This document shows positions 1-9,118 of a DNA stretch of 64,000 bases, piece after piece. Origin of the DNA: Schistocephalus solidus (taxonomy: Eukaryota > Platyhelminthes > Cestoda > Diphyllobothriidea > Diphyllobothriidae); assembly GCA_017591395.1 (NCBI GenBank), contig WEDG01000449.1:1-64000 (forward strand), given 5' to 3'. The position numbers and the translations under genes were made by a program. Positions within the stretch are counted from its first letter, which is position 1; the number at the start of each line of letters is the position of its first letter. The notes below the pieces were generated by a model, which saw nothing but the letters and a program-made list of their open reading frames with translations, was not told the origin of the DNA and did not search any database.

Positions 1-269
1 GGGCCACAGCGTGAGCGCATACATGCGGCATTAATCGGAATAGGAGGTTATATATAGATTTTTCACATTAAATTAACAAACCAACACCATTTTTCTGTGG
101 AGCAGTTGTTGTTAGCCCGCCTGAGGAGCCTGAATTCGTGTTGTAAGGGCATGTTGTATATTTTAAAAACCAAAATCCTTGCATATTACAACAATAAAGG
201 TTTTTCATTCAATTGGTTGTTTGTATGTATTTTTGGTCCACAATTCATGGCCTATTCAGTTCGTGTCCA

Positions 270-895
270 GTCTCGCCAGTGGATATCCACGCAGCTTCGT
301 AAACAAATGCTTATACCAAAGGCATACAAAGACCGAAGGTGAGCCTAAACAAAGACCTGAAACCTTCCATGTCTTGCCCTATGTGAGGAACGTCTCAGAA
401 GCCACTGAGCGCGTGTTAAGACCGCTAAACGTGGGCGTTGGACACCGACCGGAGGCCACCATCCGTCGATTAGTCATGCAACCAAAGGGCCGACTACCAC
501 CCGCAGACACCTCAGGCGTTATTTACCGTGTCAACTGTCTAGACTGCCCGGCCAACTACTGCGGCATGACCGACAAACGACTGAGTACGCGCATGCACGA
601 GCACACTTTGGCCGTAAGGCGAAAGGATATTCGATCACACGTCGCCATGCATAGTCTAGAAAACAACCACCGGTTCGATTTTTGACGGGGCTCAAGTGCT
701 CGGCCGAGCCGAAAACAGACTGGCGAGGGAAGTCATCGAAGCTTGGCAGTCAGACGCCAACTCTATCAACCGCAGCATTGACCTACCAGTGCCCTATGAG
801 GCCGTCAAGCACCATTGGCGCACGAGGGGAGGACCAATGAGAAACGAGGCAGCTGGACCAACCGCAAGTGAGCACGAAAGACCCCCTTTTTAAAC
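270..895 (+). pseudogene. Penelope-like element, GIY-YIG endonuclease end (PLE1), frameshifted
   Basis: This is the C-terminal part of a Penelope-like retroelement protein, whose GIY-YIG nuclease nicks target DNA. The frame reads a linker (SGYPRSFVNKCL, then FHVLPYVRNVSEA and GVGHRPEATIRR) followed by the nuclease (GVIYRVNCLDCP...NYCGMTDKR, then TRMHEH) from about base 515. The frame ends at a TGA near 683. The family's continuation (DGAQVLGRAENRLAREVIEAW, then SINRSIDLP) resumes one frame over from about base 680 to 893, so a single extra T in the T-run around 676-680 explains the break. The RT domain is missing upstream, so this is a 5'-truncated copy. Family call is confident; the exact 5' junction is not. 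Confidence 0.82.
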
Positions 896-1037
896 CATGT
901 AGTTCCCCCTATTCTCTATCTCCGATGATGCGCTCGAGTATGAGTGTGAAACGTCAGACAAGTATACCTTCTACCCCAGAGATCGCCTTATCTTCTCCTT
1001 CCATTTCAACACCTGGGGTCCGTATTTTCTCCTATAT

Positions 1038-1124
<87 letters not shown>

Positions 1125-1202
1125 TTGGTAATTGGGTATTCGAAGAAGCATAATTCAAAAAGCAGTTCTTTTGGGAAAATATAACAACTGTATTATGCAA
1201 AT
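896..1202. repeat. TA microsatellite (1041-1121) between two Penelope fragments
   Basis: An 81-bp uninterrupted TA run sits between PLE1 and PLE2. The flanks (896-1040 and 1122-1202) carry no recognisable gene. Long open frames across the run encode only alternating Ile-Tyr and are artefacts. Confidence 0.95.
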
Positions 1203-1547
1203 TTTCGGTGCCTCCTTACACCACTCGGGGTTGGAGTCGCACACAGACCGGAGGCAACCATCAGGCGCCAGGTCATTCGCCCGAAAGACCCAGTGCCAAG
1301 GCAGAAAATATCAGGGGCCTTTTACAGGATCTGGTGCAGTTGCGGACAAAGCAACTACGTCGGAGAAACTGGGAGACTACTCAGCACGCGAATGGCCGAG
1401 CATGCAACAGTGGTGAGGAGGAATGACGCTGACTCCCAGATCGCGGCTAACTCAACGAGACCCAGCCACACCTTCAAGTTACATGAGGCTGAACTTCTCG
1501 CCATAGGTCACAACTGCGTTAGCCATGAACTGCTTGAGTCGTAGTTC
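1203..1547 (+). pseudogene. Penelope-like element, GIY-YIG C-terminus (PLE2)
   Basis: This is a second Penelope endonuclease end, from a different subfamily than PLE1. It is one continuous frame with the linker GVGVAHRPEATIRRQVI, then the GIY-YIG core GAFYRIWCSCG...NYVGETGRLLSTRM, AEH, and a C-terminal KLHEAELL...ELLES followed by a stop. The shared HRPEATIRR linker places both copies in the same broad group. The RT is absent, so the copy is 5'-truncated. The same C-terminal ending (ELLES, stop) and downstream sequence recur on the minus strand near 39.0-39.6 kb. Confidence 0.82.
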
Positions 1548-1965
1548 TCCAGCACATATTCAATTACCAGGTGCAATGATCTTCCGCCTCCATATTCTGT
1601 GTGGCGATTTTGCCTGGGCCAAAAATATTACCAGCCACGCAAGGAGGATGTTGGTGATCAAAAGTCCGGGTGACATCGGGCCGAAATGCCCAGTAATATT
1701 CATGCCAATGATCGACAACGGTGATGAAATCACGGCAATTAACAACTCCAGCACGGACCGACGAGCAACCATCCCATCAATCATGACCCCCGGTAAGGAC
1801 CACGAGGACTGCCAAATATAGTAGGCGTGTGGTCGCCTCGCAACCACGCCCTATAAATACTGCGCCCTTGTACCCCATATTACCCTTTGTGCGACTGCCT
1901 CTGGGAGTCCAAAAGTTCGACTAATAAAGCTCTTGTTCCAGCGATCGTGTTTCCTTCTTCGGGAA
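1548..1965 (+). mobile_element. Penelope PLE2 3' region with TATA-containing terminal module
   Basis: The sequence downstream of the PLE2 stop aligns by eye over about 400 bp with the reverse complement of 39015-39440. It contains CCTATAAATACTGCGC (about 1850-1865) and AATAAAGCTC near 1924. Penelope elements carry promoter-bearing pseudo-LTRs, so a TATA box here may drive a downstream tandem copy. That role is inferred; the conservation between two copies is seen directly. Confidence 0.65.
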
Positions 1966-4196
1966 TAGGTGTTGCACAGGCGAATGACAAAGGAATTGGT
2001 CTCCCGCATCGATTTAAAGTAAAGCAAACCTGAACTGGCGAAAAAACTAGCCCATGGGAGCGCAGGTAACTGAAGGACGAAAACTAAACACGGGAAAATG
2101 AAATCAGGGAAGGTAATCCGGAGCCGATGGCCTTAGTGCGTCCAACTATTATGCTTCCACTGAGTTTTGACCTAGTTGTTGTCAGAAGATTTAAAAGTAG
2201 ACGTGACCCGAGAACGAAGCTTAATGAAGCCGAGTTCTGAGCCGAATGTGGAAACACGGCCTAGCGTGCCACATTCTGGAGCTGTGCCGAAGGTACCAGC
2301 AGTTGACGACCATCTGATTTGATGGCATGGCAGCAGCATATAGTGCCCTTCATCGGTGAGTCACTGCAGCGGACGCTGGAGCTAGACGGTTTGTGGGCAA
2401 AATGATTGCTGTGATGAAGACGCAGCATAGTTTCACAACTGCGTGAACCCTGGTCCGCAGTAGTCTCTTCGAGCTGCTCTATTTTCGGGCTGGAATGTGA
2501 CGCAGTTTCATGGAGTTTAACTGCGTAATTTAATGGAGCCTCGGGAGGGTTGTCGGCGGTATTGATTTAGTGTTGAGTTTGCGAATGCTTTTGAACCTGA
2601 CAACGTAGAGCTCTGGGAATTTACAGGATGTAGTGTCTCAAGTGTGTGAGGACTATGGATGTGACCAAAGTATTGTAGAGCTGCTTTTCTGATTCAGAAA
2701 AGGTACCTATCGGTGTTAATGATTGTGCAGTAATATATATATGGCCATTAACAATATCGCGGGCGAAGTTGCTGCCATATAGATGGAGCAAAAACGAGAT
2801 CATAACCCGAATCGATACGGCTCACAGGGTTTTCATAAAAATTAGGTGGTGTATATGGACCCACCGCCAAATTTTTGCCGTCATCGAAGTCCCTTATACG
2901 GTCCATACCTGCGGTATTGATATCGAGGAGGATGTCAATGCAAGACTTGGGTTCACAGAGTCGTTAAGACATGGAAGTTGTTTTTGGACCTTCGATATTC
3001 AGTCATCTCCGCTGAACAAGTGAGTGGATTCAACTCTCCAACGTTGCCGCTGGAGATCGTCATGCGTTAAAAGGTGCAGTCTTTTAGACTCGGCTGTATC
3101 AGCATTATCAGAACCGTACCAGTTTTATGCAAGTTAGCTAATAACTTCACGAACTTCTCAGGAATTCCCAAAATTATATTTATTGGCAACTGGAATATCT
3201 CCTCCATTTAATCGAGTTTCCAAAATAATCTGCTTCCTTCCAAATTACAACAAATCATTAATTTTTGTTTAGAATTTCTAGAAAATTCCATCGAATGCTC
3301 AAAAACCCACTCACTGTACTAAAATGTTCCTTGCTCCCCTAGTAACTTTTCCTTGTGTGGGTTTAAAACGGTTAGATGCAGGGTTTTTCAATTATAAGCT
3401 TGGAGTTACATCCATTTCTAGTCAGTTTTGTAAACTCCTTTAAGTAATATCTTCTAACTTGGTAATATTCGGTGAATTTGAACATCTGCAGCAAGTTTGT
3501 GCAACCCAAATGACCCCTCCCGAAATGTTCTGAGATTCCTACATTCCGCAGTAGTGGTTACACGAGTCGGTCGAGCTTTCGTAGAAATCCAGTGGAGGTT
3601 CTAGTTTCAAATATGAACAGAAATGAAGCCTGTCAGTTCTCTATTCCTCTGATGGCTTGACATCCATGTCTTTCAATTATATTCGCTCGTGTTAGCTTTA
3701 TTCACAGAAAGGAGGTGAATTCATAGCTCTTTCTAATCCGGGGACTGTGAATGGGGTTGTTGCGCCGACCGATCTACCCCTGGGGCTTGCGAAGCGGACC
3801 TCAAGCAATTCGCTGCTTTGACGCTTGTCACCACTTGTGACCGAGCTCAAGAATTTAGCGCGGTCTTATGAAGCGTGCCATAAGGAGAGCCTCTGGAGCA
3901 TTACTTCCTTACGAGAAGAACGGACCGTTGTAGCAGGCTCGTTTCGGGAAACATATTTGGTTGGCTTAGAGATGAAGGCACCATCAGACGGCCAAGTGGA
4001 ACCACGTTTGGACGTCCAGGCTCAGAGCTCTGCTCTTACTACGGGCATAGCTGCGTTCACCCAAAAGCAGTTACTATCACTGAAGGTTAGGTCGGCAATC
4101 AGTGGCCAAGGAGTTGCGTAGAAATCAACCTTTTTTCAACTTTAGTGGTGTCACTGGCTCTTATCTTCGCAAAGTGTTATCGATTAGGCGTGTTGG
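1966..4196. other. No recognised gene
   Basis: About 2.2 kb without a recognisable protein, RNA or repeat family. Short open frames (2769-3023 plus, 2621-2803 minus, 3825-4121 plus) show no motif I can name. The 98-residue frame at 3825-4121 has no visible signal peptide or transmembrane segment and is probably chance. Confidence 0.5.
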
Positions 4197-4217
4197 CTCT
4201 CTCTCTCTCTCTCTCTC
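4197..4217. repeat. CT microsatellite
   Basis: A run of about ten CT units. Confidence 0.9.
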
Positions 4218-5251
4218 GCCGAATTTATGACTGCCCTCGTTCGATGCCGTCATATGATCGCCGTTGCTATTAAACGTTTAATTTCACACGTTTTGGTGGC
4301 TTTATTGATGGGCCCGAGGAATGTCGTGCGCGCTTGCTAGCACAATCGTCTTGATGGTTGAAATTGCTGATTTATGCATTTACAAACTGGCGCATTCTGG
4401 TCATACCTGCTTGGAAAATATGTAGATTACCTTTCAGGCCGAATCAAACGCATCTTTCCAATGCGAACTTTTGCAAGTTTTGTTTGCTGGCTTTCTGTGC
4501 GTCGGCGAGGTTGTTTCCCGTAAATACATTTTGCTCCATTCACAGTATTTTTGTCTGCCACGTTGTTCTGCATCAAGTTTGACTCTCGCTGATGTTATGT
4601 AGCCGCCGCGGTCGACCCTCTGCGATAATTAGATCGGTAACTATAAGTGGCATTTTCCTCTCGACTGTGTGAATGGCAGCAGCAGGGACAACAGACAATC
4701 AGGCGGCGCCCACTCATTCTGGTGGGTACCCGCGTTTGTGACATTTAGGCTCCCCTCGATCAACCTCGTTAGATTAAACGACGAAATAACTGGCTAAGGA
4801 AAATACAGTAATCACTCGAATATCACAGGGCTTACGTTCGGAGACTCCTCGTGAAATCCTACTTTATGCGAAGTAGTATTTATGCATGCATAAAAATCTA
4901 GTAAGCGCGTCACCCTAACTGATGTGGTTAGGATCTTGTTCAATACCATTCTGTACGCCGGCCCATTTGCTCCTGGCAATACCAAACGTTGTGCCATATG
5001 ACACATGCCACGTATAATACGTGGGTAGGTTGCTAAGGGTGCAACAGGCCAGACGCAAACAAATGCTTCGCGGTTTTTATCGATCATAGGTACGCCATAT
5101 GCCTTATGAAGTGTGGTATATACAGAAGTAAAATAAAAAGTTCGTTAGCAGTTGTTTTTAGTAATTCATGGTCAGGCCATTATAATTACATGGCGAATGA
5201 AATCATGAACTAGGTACAGGGTTTGTATGTGACTTGTGTGTTTGTGTGCGT
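4218..5251. other. No gene seen; holds an anonymous repeat at 4685-4810
   Basis: No protein family is recognised. Around 4685-4810 the sequence resembles 9645-9785: both have an ACAGnnAG-like start, then CGCGTTTGTGACATTTAG, a C-rich stretch, and TAACTGGC. This suggests one anonymous dispersed repeat. Confidence 0.5.
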
Positions 5252-5505
5252 GTCAGGTGTGGTGGCACGCCCGAGGGCGGCTCCGGCCGCGCCAGCCACC
5301 TGCGCCCTCTCCTGCCTCCGGTCTTCTTGACTTTGAAATGACACCGGGTTCAAATGGGAGAGGACGAGAGAGTGCGGTAGCTGCAGCGCAAGGCTACTAT
5401 CACTTAAAACGAATCCACGCGCAAGTCATCGTCCCTGCACCACCCCTATGTGAAGCTTACGGTGGACATTGTCGAACTACGAAGGTCGAACTGACGTGTG
5501 TGTGT
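5252..5505 (+). repeat. SINE-like repeat, copy 1
   Basis: One of four copies of a repeat of about 250-280 bp. Landmarks are GTGTGGTGGCACGCCC, GGCTCCGGCCGCGCC, CACCTGCGCCCTCTCC, GGTCTTCTTGACT, GACACCGGGTTCAA, TGGTAGCTGCAGCGCAAGG-like sequence and CTACTATCACTT. The GGTTCAA block resembles a Pol III box B, but box A is not convincing. A run of ten Gs follows at about 5508. Copies 2-4 lie at 8872-9118 (minus), 12434-12715 and 30059-30345. Confidence 0.75.
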
Positions 5506-5607
5506 GGCGGGGGGGGGAGAGTGTTGATATCTAGTCGTACTAATCGTTCACACGCCGCCTGTATGGCGGAGTCGGCGTGTTGAGGACGTTGAACCGGGCA
5601 GCGGAGA

Positions 5608-6321
5608 GGGGAGGGATTCGCTGTGAGCGTTGTGTGTACGTCAACTACGCGGAATGCATGTGACCGTTGTCGGGGCGTGCGAGTAGCGTGCTAGTACCAC
5701 CTTTAGTCGCCCAGGGAAGACGGAATAAGCGTGTAAGCGTCTTCTGAGAGCAAAGCGCGGGGTTCGCTAACCGAATTGTCACGGCCTCGGCTGTTGCGAG
5801 CACCCGTTTGCGTAGGCGTCTAAGGACGGCTATCACTAGTACTTTTCCGGCGGCGAACTTGCGCGTATTCTTCGCAAACTCCACCATCGTTAGGTTGGGG
5901 GGGTCATCGATCTGTATTTATTTATTTGCCTGCTCCTGTGAAGCAGGATACATTTGCCGAACAATGAAGCGTCTTGAGAACTTAGTACGTGAACACATAC
6001 ACGTGTGGCTAGGTAAAAATGAAAATCGATCAATTCCGAGTTAAATTATCGCCCATTTAATCGATACGAACCACCTGGTTGATGCCAAAGAAGGCTTCAT
6101 AATTATCCACCGGGCACCAGCTCACTACTCTCAAGGCCTACGCAAACGGGTGCTCGCAACAGCCGAGACAGTGACGATTCGGTTAGCGAACCCAGCGCTT
6201 TGCTCTCAAAAGACGTTGAAACGCTTGTCTCCCCTGGTACTAGCAAGCCACCCCCACGCCCTGACAACGGTCACATGCATTCCGCATAGTTGGCATACAC
6301 ACAGCGATCACAGCGAATCTG
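5608..6321 (+). pseudogene. GIY-YIG endonuclease fragment with inverted C-terminal duplication
   Basis: A GIY-YIG nuclease of the type carried by retroelements. On the plus strand from about 5907 the frame reads CSCEAGYICRTMKRLENLVREH, then WLGKNENRSIPS, a TAA at 6042-6044, and on in the same frame with IIAHLIDTNHLVDAKEGF, LRKRVLATAET and NPALCSQKT. The C-terminal segment is present a second time in opposite orientation (minus, 5608-5818; RVLATAEAVTIRL and NPALCSQKTL). The two arms, 5608-5818 and 6136-6321, form a hairpin around a spacer of about 320 bp. The right arm abuts the truncated RTE element. One in-frame stop and the rearrangement make this a relic. A related scrap lies at 22690-22840 (minus). 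Confidence 0.75.
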
Positions 6322-7415
6322 CATGACTTTCCACAGTACGTCGCGATTCACCGTGTCAAAGGCTTTCGTCAGATCCACAAAGGTAGTGAAAGGGTGAGTT
6401 CGCATCTCCTGGCACTTCTCTTGTAACTGGCGGGCGGCAAAGATCATTTCGGTTGTTCCGCGGTGTCGGCGGAAGCCCCATTGGCTTTCCGGGAGCAGGC
6501 CCTGCTCCAGGTGACCGTTCAGACGATTGAGAAGGATACGCGCGAAGATCTTCCCGGCGATTTTGAGCGACGATATGCCTCTGTGATTATCACAGATTTG
6601 CCGGTTCCCCTTCCGCTTGTAGAGATGGACGATGTTCGCGTCTTTGAAATCCTGAGAAACTTGTCCTTGGCTCCACATCTGGAAGATTGCTGTGAGTTCT
6701 GCCATCAGCCGGGGCCCACCGTGCTTGTAGACTTCCGGTGGGATTGCGTCGGATCCCGGTGCTTTACCGCTGGAAATCTGCTGCACGGTCCGGATGGTTT
6801 CTGGTAGGGAAGGCGGCAGATCCAGGTCATTGTTCTTGTCCACTTGAGGGAGTTGGTCAGTGGCAGCATCGGGGATGGCTGATGAGCAATTAAGGACACT
6901 TCTGAAGTGCTCGGCCCAGCGCTTCATAATTTGCGATTTCTCTGTCAACAATGTTGTGCCGTCAGAGCTGAGCAGCGGTTCGGTCCCCTTGATACAGGGG
7001 CCGTAGGTTGCCTTGATGGCTTTGCAAAAGTTTTTATTTCATTGCGGTCCGCACACCCCTGAATTTCCTCAGCCTTTCGGACCACCCAGGCGTCCTGCAT
7101 CTCCCGCAGCATTTGCTGTAGAAGGCGGTGGCATCTGAAGAAGGCTGCTTTGGTGGCGTCAGTTCTAAGGTCCATGTAGGCTTTGTGTTGTACATTCTTC
7201 TCCGCAAGTAAGTTGCTGATGTCGGCGTCATTATCGTCAAACCAGTCCTGGTGTTGACGGCGTGCGCGTCCGAGGACTTCGAGGGCGGTGGACTGGATGA
7301 CATTTCGCAGTTGACACCATCGTGTTTCCACGGTGGTATTATTATCTGCAGCATGCAGGTTCTCCAGTTTCTGGGTTATTTGGTTGCTGAAATCAAAACA
7401 GTGAGCAGGCAGATT
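6322..7415 (-). pseudogene. RTE linker and N-terminal reverse transcriptase (truncated)
   Basis: Two overlapping frames cover this part. Positions 7331-6945 give the linker (ETRWCQLRNVIQSTALEVL, DWFDDNDADI, REMQDAW). Positions 6951-6322 give the RT start: LTEKSQIMKRWAEHF, PETIRTVQQISSGKAPGSD, GNRQICDNHRGISS, GFRRHRGTTEMIF and the motif A region FVDLTKAFDTVNRD. The catalytic Asp of motif A is present. Motif C (YxDD) lies beyond the truncation. The last residues of the open frame (IRCDRCVYANYAECM) are not RTE but come from the adjoining GIY-YIG repeat arm. Confidence 0.88.
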
Positions 7416-8262
7416 TAAAAAAGAGTATTTGCCTTACCTGGCGGTCGTTTATCTAAAGGCCTTCGTCGGGGTTGATGTCGGAGCCTCATCTGGGAGATGA
7501 CGAGTCGGTGATCTGTCCGACCATCGCCATCGCAGATCGCCTTGATTACCAGCACGTCCTGTCGATCTCGTCTCTGAACTAGAACATAGTCCAGCAGCTG
7601 CCAGCGCCGCGACCGAGGGTGCATCCACGTGGCCTTTTCCCGCGTCAGAAGGCGGAAGAAGGTGTTTGTCAGCAGGAGACGGTGTTCTGCACACATTTGC
7701 AGATGAAGGAGGCCGTTATCGTTACAACTACCGCAACTGTGGGGACTCAGCACTCCCTGCCAAGCAGCGTGGTCCGTCCCGACGCGGGCGTTGAAGTCAC
7801 CAAGGACAATTAACTTGTCCACCTTCGGCACAGTCGCCAGCAGGTCATACAGGTCCTCGTAGAATTTGTCCTTCGCCGCATCAGAGCTCGTCATTTGGAA
7901 AGCGTAGGCGCTGAAAATGGTGGCGAACTTGTCTCCTCGAAGAGTCAGGCGGAGGCTTATCAGGCGATCATTGATACCCTGCGGCAGACAGGGCAGACGT
8001 CCCACGATGTCGTTCCGGATGGTAAAGGCAACATAAGCGTCGCGTTGCTCTGCCTTTGGCCGGCCGCTCCAGAAGAAGGTGTAGCCGGCACCCACCTCCA
8101 GCTGACCCTGCTCAGAGAATCTGGTCTCGCTAAGAGCAGCAATGTCCACCTTGTAGCGCGCCAGTTCCCGAGCGACTAGCGCCGTCCTCCGTTCCGGCCG
8201 GTTGATCCTAGGATTGTCTAAAAAAGGAACTAACATTCCAGGCTGCTAGTGGGAGTGGACTC
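7415..8262 (-). pseudogene. RTE-type apurinic-like endonuclease domain
   Basis: This domain nicks target DNA for target-primed reverse transcription. In the 273-residue open frame (8236-7415) the metal-binding Glu is in ALSETRF (residues 34-40). [11 protein letters not shown] (about 143-153) holds the Asp/Asn pair, LDYVL is at about 215-219, and the terminal catalytic TDH is at 241-243. All key residues are present, so this part could have been active before decay. The family start (AWNVSS) lies one frame away just upstream, showing a one-base indel in a T-run near 8220-8230. The frame ends early in KANTLF, where the family would continue into the linker. Confidence 0.88.
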
Positions 8263-8871
8263 ACCCGAGCAGCCTGGATGGTATGGCTAGGGGGATGGGG
8301 ACGGGGGTATTTTTGTTTGTTTTAGTTTTACGACCGCGTATTTTGCGATCTGCGAGCCACGGCCGGCTGCAGAAGACGTGATACCCAGCATTTGTTTAGG
8401 GCACCTTTTCTATCCCCTTCCTCCGCGAGGAGGCAAGCAGTGCTATCCCTAAATAGGGCTGCTTGGACATCCCAGACGGCTGCAAAACTCCACTATGGGT
8501 CACGGTTTTGTTTTAGTGGGAGAATGACCCGTGTTAGCCTAGGCCGCCTACGGGGTTGCTGTCGGCTCCACCGTAGGACTTTTTAAGAGGGGGAGGTGGG
8601 AATTTCGGGAGTCAGACATACCGGGTGTGGAGGCACACACAACACCGGAGACCCTCACCTTGTTTAGCCCGCCGGTCGTGACGGTTGCCCGGGGTGTAGC
8701 CGCTGGGAAGAGCCCAACTTCGAGGAGCCACAGGTGAGAGTTTGGTACCAGTTAGAGGCGGCCACAGGAGCATTCACCACCTGTACGAGACAAATGGAGC
8801 GACCAAATGCTATGTGTGTTGCTACCCCTTACTAGTGCCCCTACACCCTCCTACCTAGTACCACCTACGCC

Positions 8872-9118
8872 AACACACACACGTCAGTTCGACCGTCGTA
8901 GTCCGATGATGTCCACCGTATGCTCCATGGAAGGGTGGTGCAGGGTCAGTGACTTGCACGTGGATTAGTTTTTAGTGATAGTAGCTTTGCGCTGCAGCTA
9001 CCACACTATCTCCTCCTCCACCACTTGAGCTCGGTGTCATGACAGAGTGAAGAAGACCGGAGATGGGAGAGGGTGTAGGTGGCTGGCGCGGCCGGGCCCC
9101 TAGGCGTGCCACCACACC
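8872..9118 (-). repeat. SINE-like repeat, copy 2 (minus)
   Basis: The reverse complement matches copy 1 across the whole unit (GTGTGGTGGCACGCC, GGCCGCGCCAGCCACCT, GGTCTTCTTCACTCTGTC, TGGTAGCTGCAGCGCAAAG). It lies directly upstream of the RTE leader in the same orientation. The repeat could therefore be part of that element's 5' UTR rather than an independent SINE. Confidence 0.75.

Larger units (their letters stand above)
6322..8865 (-). mobile_element. RTE-like non-LTR retrotransposon, 3'-truncated
   Basis: A minus-strand non-LTR element. In order from the right it has a 5' leader (about 8263-8865), an APE-type endonuclease, a linker and the first part of the reverse transcriptase. The RT ends directly after the segment TFVDLTKAFDTVNRD...LWKVMQ, where sequence identical to the tip of the GIY-YIG inverted repeat begins (about 6321). 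The YxDD motif, the thumb and the 3' UTR are therefore missing. At least three frameshifts interrupt the coding region: near 8228 (T-run after WNVSS), near 7030, and around 6975-6985. The protein type is the RTE family that I recall as very abundant in diphyllobothriidean tapeworms. Confidence 0.88.

Noticed and set aside
868..1200. Open frames with long Ile-Tyr repeats on both strands
   Set aside because: They translate the TA microsatellite and have no conserved flanks.
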